Below are positions 60,505 through 64,000 of a DNA stretch of 64,000 bases, in pieces. This stretch comes from Campylobacter coli (GTDB taxonomy: Bacteria > Campylobacterota > Campylobacteria > Campylobacterales > Campylobacteraceae), in NCBI GenBank assembly GCA_039516895.1, contig CP154437.1:1178001-1242000 (forward strand). Reading direction: 5' to 3'. The notes below the pieces were generated by a model that was not told where the DNA came from, made no database searches, and worked only from the letters and a program-made list of their open reading frames with translations. Position 1 is the first letter of the stretch, and every line of letters starts with the position of its first letter. Position numbers and translations under genes: made by a program.

Positions 60505-62700
60505 TTAAGCTTCTTTATAAGCGTCATTTAATGAAGTAAAATCTAAAATTTTACAATAAGACTTCAATCTATCTCGGACATTATCAGGATTTATATTGTC
60601 AGGAATTTCTATCGTGATTTCAAAATAATCCACCACTGTATTAGTATCACTTGACAAACTAATCGTTAATAAATTAATCTGCATTTTAGCCAAAACTGCC
60701 AAAAACTCTGCTAAAATTCCTTTTTTATTTTCTAAAGAAAAAATTAATTTGTATGATTTAGGTATATTAGAATCCCATTTAATCAAAACCATGTCTTTAT
60801 TATTATCTATCATTTTGTCTGCTCTATCACAGAGTTTATGATGAACTATAGCGTTTCCATTCTCGATAAATGCAAGCACAGCATCACCTCTTTTTGGATG
60901 GCAACAGTAATCAAAATCCACATTAGCAATTTTATGATTAGAATATAATAAAAAATTTCCAATTTTTTGTTCTTTGATTTCATATTTATCAAACCAATAA
61001 GACTTCTTAGCATATTTTTTAAGCCCATTGACTATATCTTTTAAATAAGCACTATCGCTAGCTACTTGTCGTATGCGCCTACCTAAATTCTCTTTTTCGA
61101 TCCAATTTTCTATCTTATTCTTATCTACACTAAAAATAAAACTTAACATATTAATCGCGCTTAAAAGATTGATTTCTCTCATTTTTTGCTTGCAAAATTC
61201 TCTTATACTCGCTTTTGCTTTTCCTGTTTTTACACTATCAATCCAAGAGCAACGATAAAATCTATCATTGGAAGTTACAACCCGTACTATATCTCCATTT
61301 TTAAGCTCGGTTAAAAGGGGGACTTTTACACGATTAACATAAGCACTTTTTGCGTGAAGCCCTACTTTAGTATGTACTTCATAAGCAAAATCAAGCACGG
61401 TAGCCCCTCGCGGTAGGGTAAAAATTTCACCCTTTGGAGAATAAACAGCCACATCCTCTACATAAAGACTATCTTTTGCATACTCATAAAGCTCAATAGC
61501 ATTATAATCTTCCGCGTTTTCAAGATTGTTTGTGCTTTGCATTGAAATATCAGCAAGCCAATCAAGTCGCGGAGCTACAACGCTTCCATCTTCTTTATAT
61601 TTCCAATGTGCAGCTATACCAAATTCAGCGATTTTATGCATATCAAAAGTACGAATTTGTGCTTCGATAATATTTTTCGTATCAAAAAGTGTTGTGTGTA
61701 TGGTTTGATAACCATTTTGTTTTGGTAAGGCTATGTAGTCTTTAAAACGCGAAACCAAGGGATTAAAATTTGTATGTAAAACCCCTAAAGCCAAATAACA
61801 ATCGCTCACATTTTCAACCAAAATCCTCACGCCAAGTAGATCCAAGACCTCTTCTATACCTACACCCTTTCTTTGCATTTTAAGATAGATAGAATAACTG
61901 TGCTTGATACGTTTTTGAATTTGAAAGCTTCCTTGCCTAAAGCCATTGCTAAGAAATAAAAGTTCGATTTTTGAAATAAATTCATTAAGGCCTAGTTGCA
62001 TTTGCTGATCGTTTGAATTGATATAATTATCAATAAGTTTATATTCATCAGGCATTAAATATTTAAAACTTAAATCTTCTAAATAATTTTTAATACTAGA
62101 AATTCCAAGTCTATGTGCTATGGGTGCATAAACGACTAAAGTTTCTTCGCTAATACGCTTTTGCTTATCTTCTCTTAAAGCATCTAAGGTTAGCATATTG
62201 TGAAGTCTATCGCAAAGTTTTACCACCAAAACCCCAACATCTTCAATACTTGCTAAAAGCATATTTCTAAATGTAAGAGCAGATTTGGTTAAACTTTTCT
62301 TTGATTTTGAAGGAATAAGATTATCTTCTCTGATTTCTACGATTTTTGTAAGGCCTAAAACAAGCTTTAAAACTTCAGATCCAAACTGATCTCTAAGCTC
62401 TTCTTCAGTACATTGTGTATCTTCAATCACATCATGTAAAAGCGCGGCTAAAATTGTGGCTTTATTTTCACTTAAAAAAGCAACTAAGCTTGCAACCAAG
62501 ATGGGATGAACTGCATAAGGTTCTCCACTTTTTCTTACCTGACCTTCGTGAGACTTTATGCAATAATCCACAGCTTTTTCTACAATAGCATCTTCTTGGC
62601 AAATGCTAAAAAGTAGTTCTTTTGCTCTTGTTAAATCTCTACAATTTTTAATATCTTCAATGAGTTTTTCGAGCAATAATTCCTCATCGACTGGTTTCAA
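60505..62700 (-). CDS. spoT: Bifunctional (p)ppGpp synthetase/hydrolase (SpoT/Rel)
   Basis: The 731-residue RSH enzyme has the HD hydrolase domain ([23 protein letters not shown]), the synthetase domain with [20 protein letters not shown], a TGS domain ([25 protein letters not shown]) and a C-terminal ACT domain. The RFKD motif is the RxKD type seen in bifunctional enzymes, and both active sites look intact. As the probable sole RSH enzyme it mediates the stringent response. It overlaps rpoZ by 17 bases, the usual spoT-rpoZ association. Confidence 0.95.
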   Translation of the reverse strand: MKPVDEELLLEKLIEDIKNCRDLTRAKELLFSICQEDAIVEKAVDYCIKSHEGQVRKSGEPYAVHPILVASLVAFLSENKATILAALLHDVIEDTQCTEEELRDQFGSEVLKLVLGLTKIVEIREDNLIPSKSKKSLTKSALTFRNMLLASIEDVGVLVVKLCDRLHNMLTLDALREDKQKRISEETLVVYAPIAHRLGISSIKNYLEDLSFKYLMPDEYKLIDNYINSNDQQMQLGLNEFISKIELLFLSNGFRQGSFQIQKRIKHSYSIYLKMQRKGVGIEEVLDLLGVRILVENVSDCYLALGVLHTNFNPLVSRFKDYIALPKQNGYQTIHTTLFDTKNIIEAQIRTFDMHKIAEFGIAAHWKYKEDGSVVAPRLDWLADISMQSTNNLENAEDYNAIELYEYAKDSLYVEDVAVYSPKGEIFTLPRGATVLDFAYEVHTKVGLHAKSAYVNRVKVPLLTELKNGDIVRVVTSNDRFYRCSWIDSVKTGKAKASIREFCKQKMREINLLSAINMLSFIFSVDKNKIENWIEKENLGRRIRQVASDSAYLKDIVNGLKKYAKKSYWFDKYEIKEQKIGNFLLYSNHKIANVDFDYCCHPKRGDAVLAFIENGNAIVHHKLCDRADKMIDNNKDMVLIKWDSNIPKSYKLIFSLENKKGILAEFLAVLAKMQINLLTISLSSDTNTVVDYFEITIEIPDNINPDNVRDRLKSYCKILDFTSLNDAYKEA

Positions 62701-62908
62701 CTAGACCCTCTAAAGTGATTTTATTTTCTGCTATCTCATATAAAGCAATATCTGCGAATTTTAATTTACTTTTATCAATATCAACCAAAGGTGCTGCACC
62801 ATCAGCTAACTGCTCTGCTCTTTTTGCAACAACCAAAGAAAGACGGTAGCGATCATCTCCCATTCTTTCTAGTGCTTTAGCTGCTATTTCTTCTATTCTA
62901 TTCTCCAT
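62684..62908 (-). CDS. rpoZ: RNA polymerase omega subunit
   Basis: RpoZ (74 residues) stabilises the RNA polymerase beta' subunit. The conserved N-terminal part is [41 protein letters not shown] lies upstream of the ATG. It is downstream of pyrH by 14 bases and coupled to spoT by overlap. Confidence 0.93.
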   Translation of the reverse strand: MENRIEEIAAKALERMGDDRYRLSLVVAKRAEQLADGAAPLVDIDKSKLKFADIALYEIAENKITLEGLVETSR

Positions 62909-62922
62909 TTATTTCTCCTTGA

Positions 62923-63648
<726 letters not shown>

Positions 63649-63690
63649 TTAATCAGCTTGAAATTATATTGAAAATTGCATTAAAATTAG

Positions 63691-64000
63691 CTAATTTAAA
63701 CTAATAAGTTCTAAAGGATTGATATGAAAATTCTTTTGTGTTACTTCAAAAGTTAAATCATTTTTTATCCTACCTACTACCGCACCTTTTTTTACATTTT
63801 TACCGACTTTGATATTGGGCGCTATCTTGTCTAAATGTGCATAAATAGTATGAATTCCATTATCATGTTCGACTATCACAACTCTTGCTAGCATACTCGT
63901 ATCTTTAGCAAAAACTATCTTTCCATCTAAAACACTTTTTACCACAGCATCAGCTTTTTTACTTCTTAAAACAACATTTTCATTGAAAATTTTAATATTA
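63691..64000 (-). CDS. EnvC-like M23/LytM-domain protein (N-terminus outside the window)
   Basis: The reading frame is open to base 64000, so the gene continues beyond the window; a GTG at 63945 is inside the domain and is not the true start. The visible 102 residues are the end of a LytM (peptidase M23) domain: ARVVIVEHDNGIHTIYAHLDKI, GKNVKKGAVVGRI and the end FEVTQKNFHINPLELI. The canonical HLHFE zinc site is replaced by NDLTFE, so both histidines of HxH are missing. Such degenerate LytM proteins, like EnvC, activate amidases rather than cut the wall. From memory, FtsEX genes precede this locus in C. jejuni. Confidence 0.85.
   Translation of the reverse strand, partial: NIKIFNENVVLRSKKADAVVKSVLDGKIVFAKDTSMLARVVIVEHDNGIHTIYAHLDKIAPNIKVGKNVKKGAVVGRIKNDLTFEVTQKNFHINPLELISLN

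Overview
The window is AT-rich Campylobacter chromosome, most likely Campylobacter jejuni or a very close relative such as C. coli. This rests on recognised genes: the major outer membrane porin PorA, RacRS, CbrR, Cft ferritin, the PhosR-type box at pstSCAB, the patA-patB-ape1 peptidoglycan O-acetylation genes and the [NiFe] hydrogenase genes. Coding density is very high, with many 1-20 base overlaps. I see no rRNA, tRNA, CRISPR array, insertion sequence or prophage. Locus names compared with strain NCTC 11168 are from memory and were not checked here.

Layout. 1-5002 (minus): lytic transglycosylase (cut by the edge), tatD, cbrR, recN, nadK. 5095-8494 (plus): aspS, adk, ppa, msrA. 8719-12798 (minus): NOL1/NOP2/Sun methyltransferase, ruvX, dprA, YibQ-like protein, ilvC. 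12921-15813 (plus): rnr, holA. 15834-25711 (minus): a DUF1643-like accessory gene, hypA-E-D-C-B-F, a hypF-linked gene of unknown function, a YgjP-like metalloprotease and a MATE exporter. 25714-29629 (minus): a gene remnant, then pstB-A-C-S under a PhosR-type box, next to a 116-base tandem duplication. 30082-34148 (plus): cft and patA-patB-ape1. 34219-40843 (minus): a MacAB-type tripartite exporter, an M20 amidohydrolase and a PPK2 kinase. 40938-44697 (plus): dsbD, a MOSC protein and an NSS transporter.

At about 44.7-45.0 kb the gene order jumps: the Cj0645-to-Cj0601 block (inverted relative to NCTC 11168) meets porA-dnaJ-racRS-recR (Cj1259 onward, normal orientation). From memory these points lie at roughly equal distances from the terminus, so this looks like a symmetric inter-replichore inversion. 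The junction interval contains a possible unannotated small gene on the minus strand: TATAAT box, hairpin, ideal ribosome binding site and a 15-codon ORF. After recR, 50169-64000 (minus) holds hydD-C-B-A, mnmC, amiA, a nitronate monooxygenase-like gene, tyrS, spoT, rpoZ, pyrH and the end of an EnvC-like LytM protein.

How the genes fit together. The rearranged order puts hydrogenase maturation (hyp) and structure (hyd) genes within about 27 kb of one another. Envelope remodelling is well represented: transglycosylase, O-acetylation and de-O-acetylation, the amidase AmiA, and a degenerate LytM protein that may activate AmiA. Phosphate metabolism is represented by pst, ppa and ppk2. The best leads for new biology are the small transcription unit at 44.76-44.87 kb, the HypF-like paralogue at 22208-23725, the accessory gene at 15834-16478, and the duplicated hairpin element at 29.70-29.93 kb.
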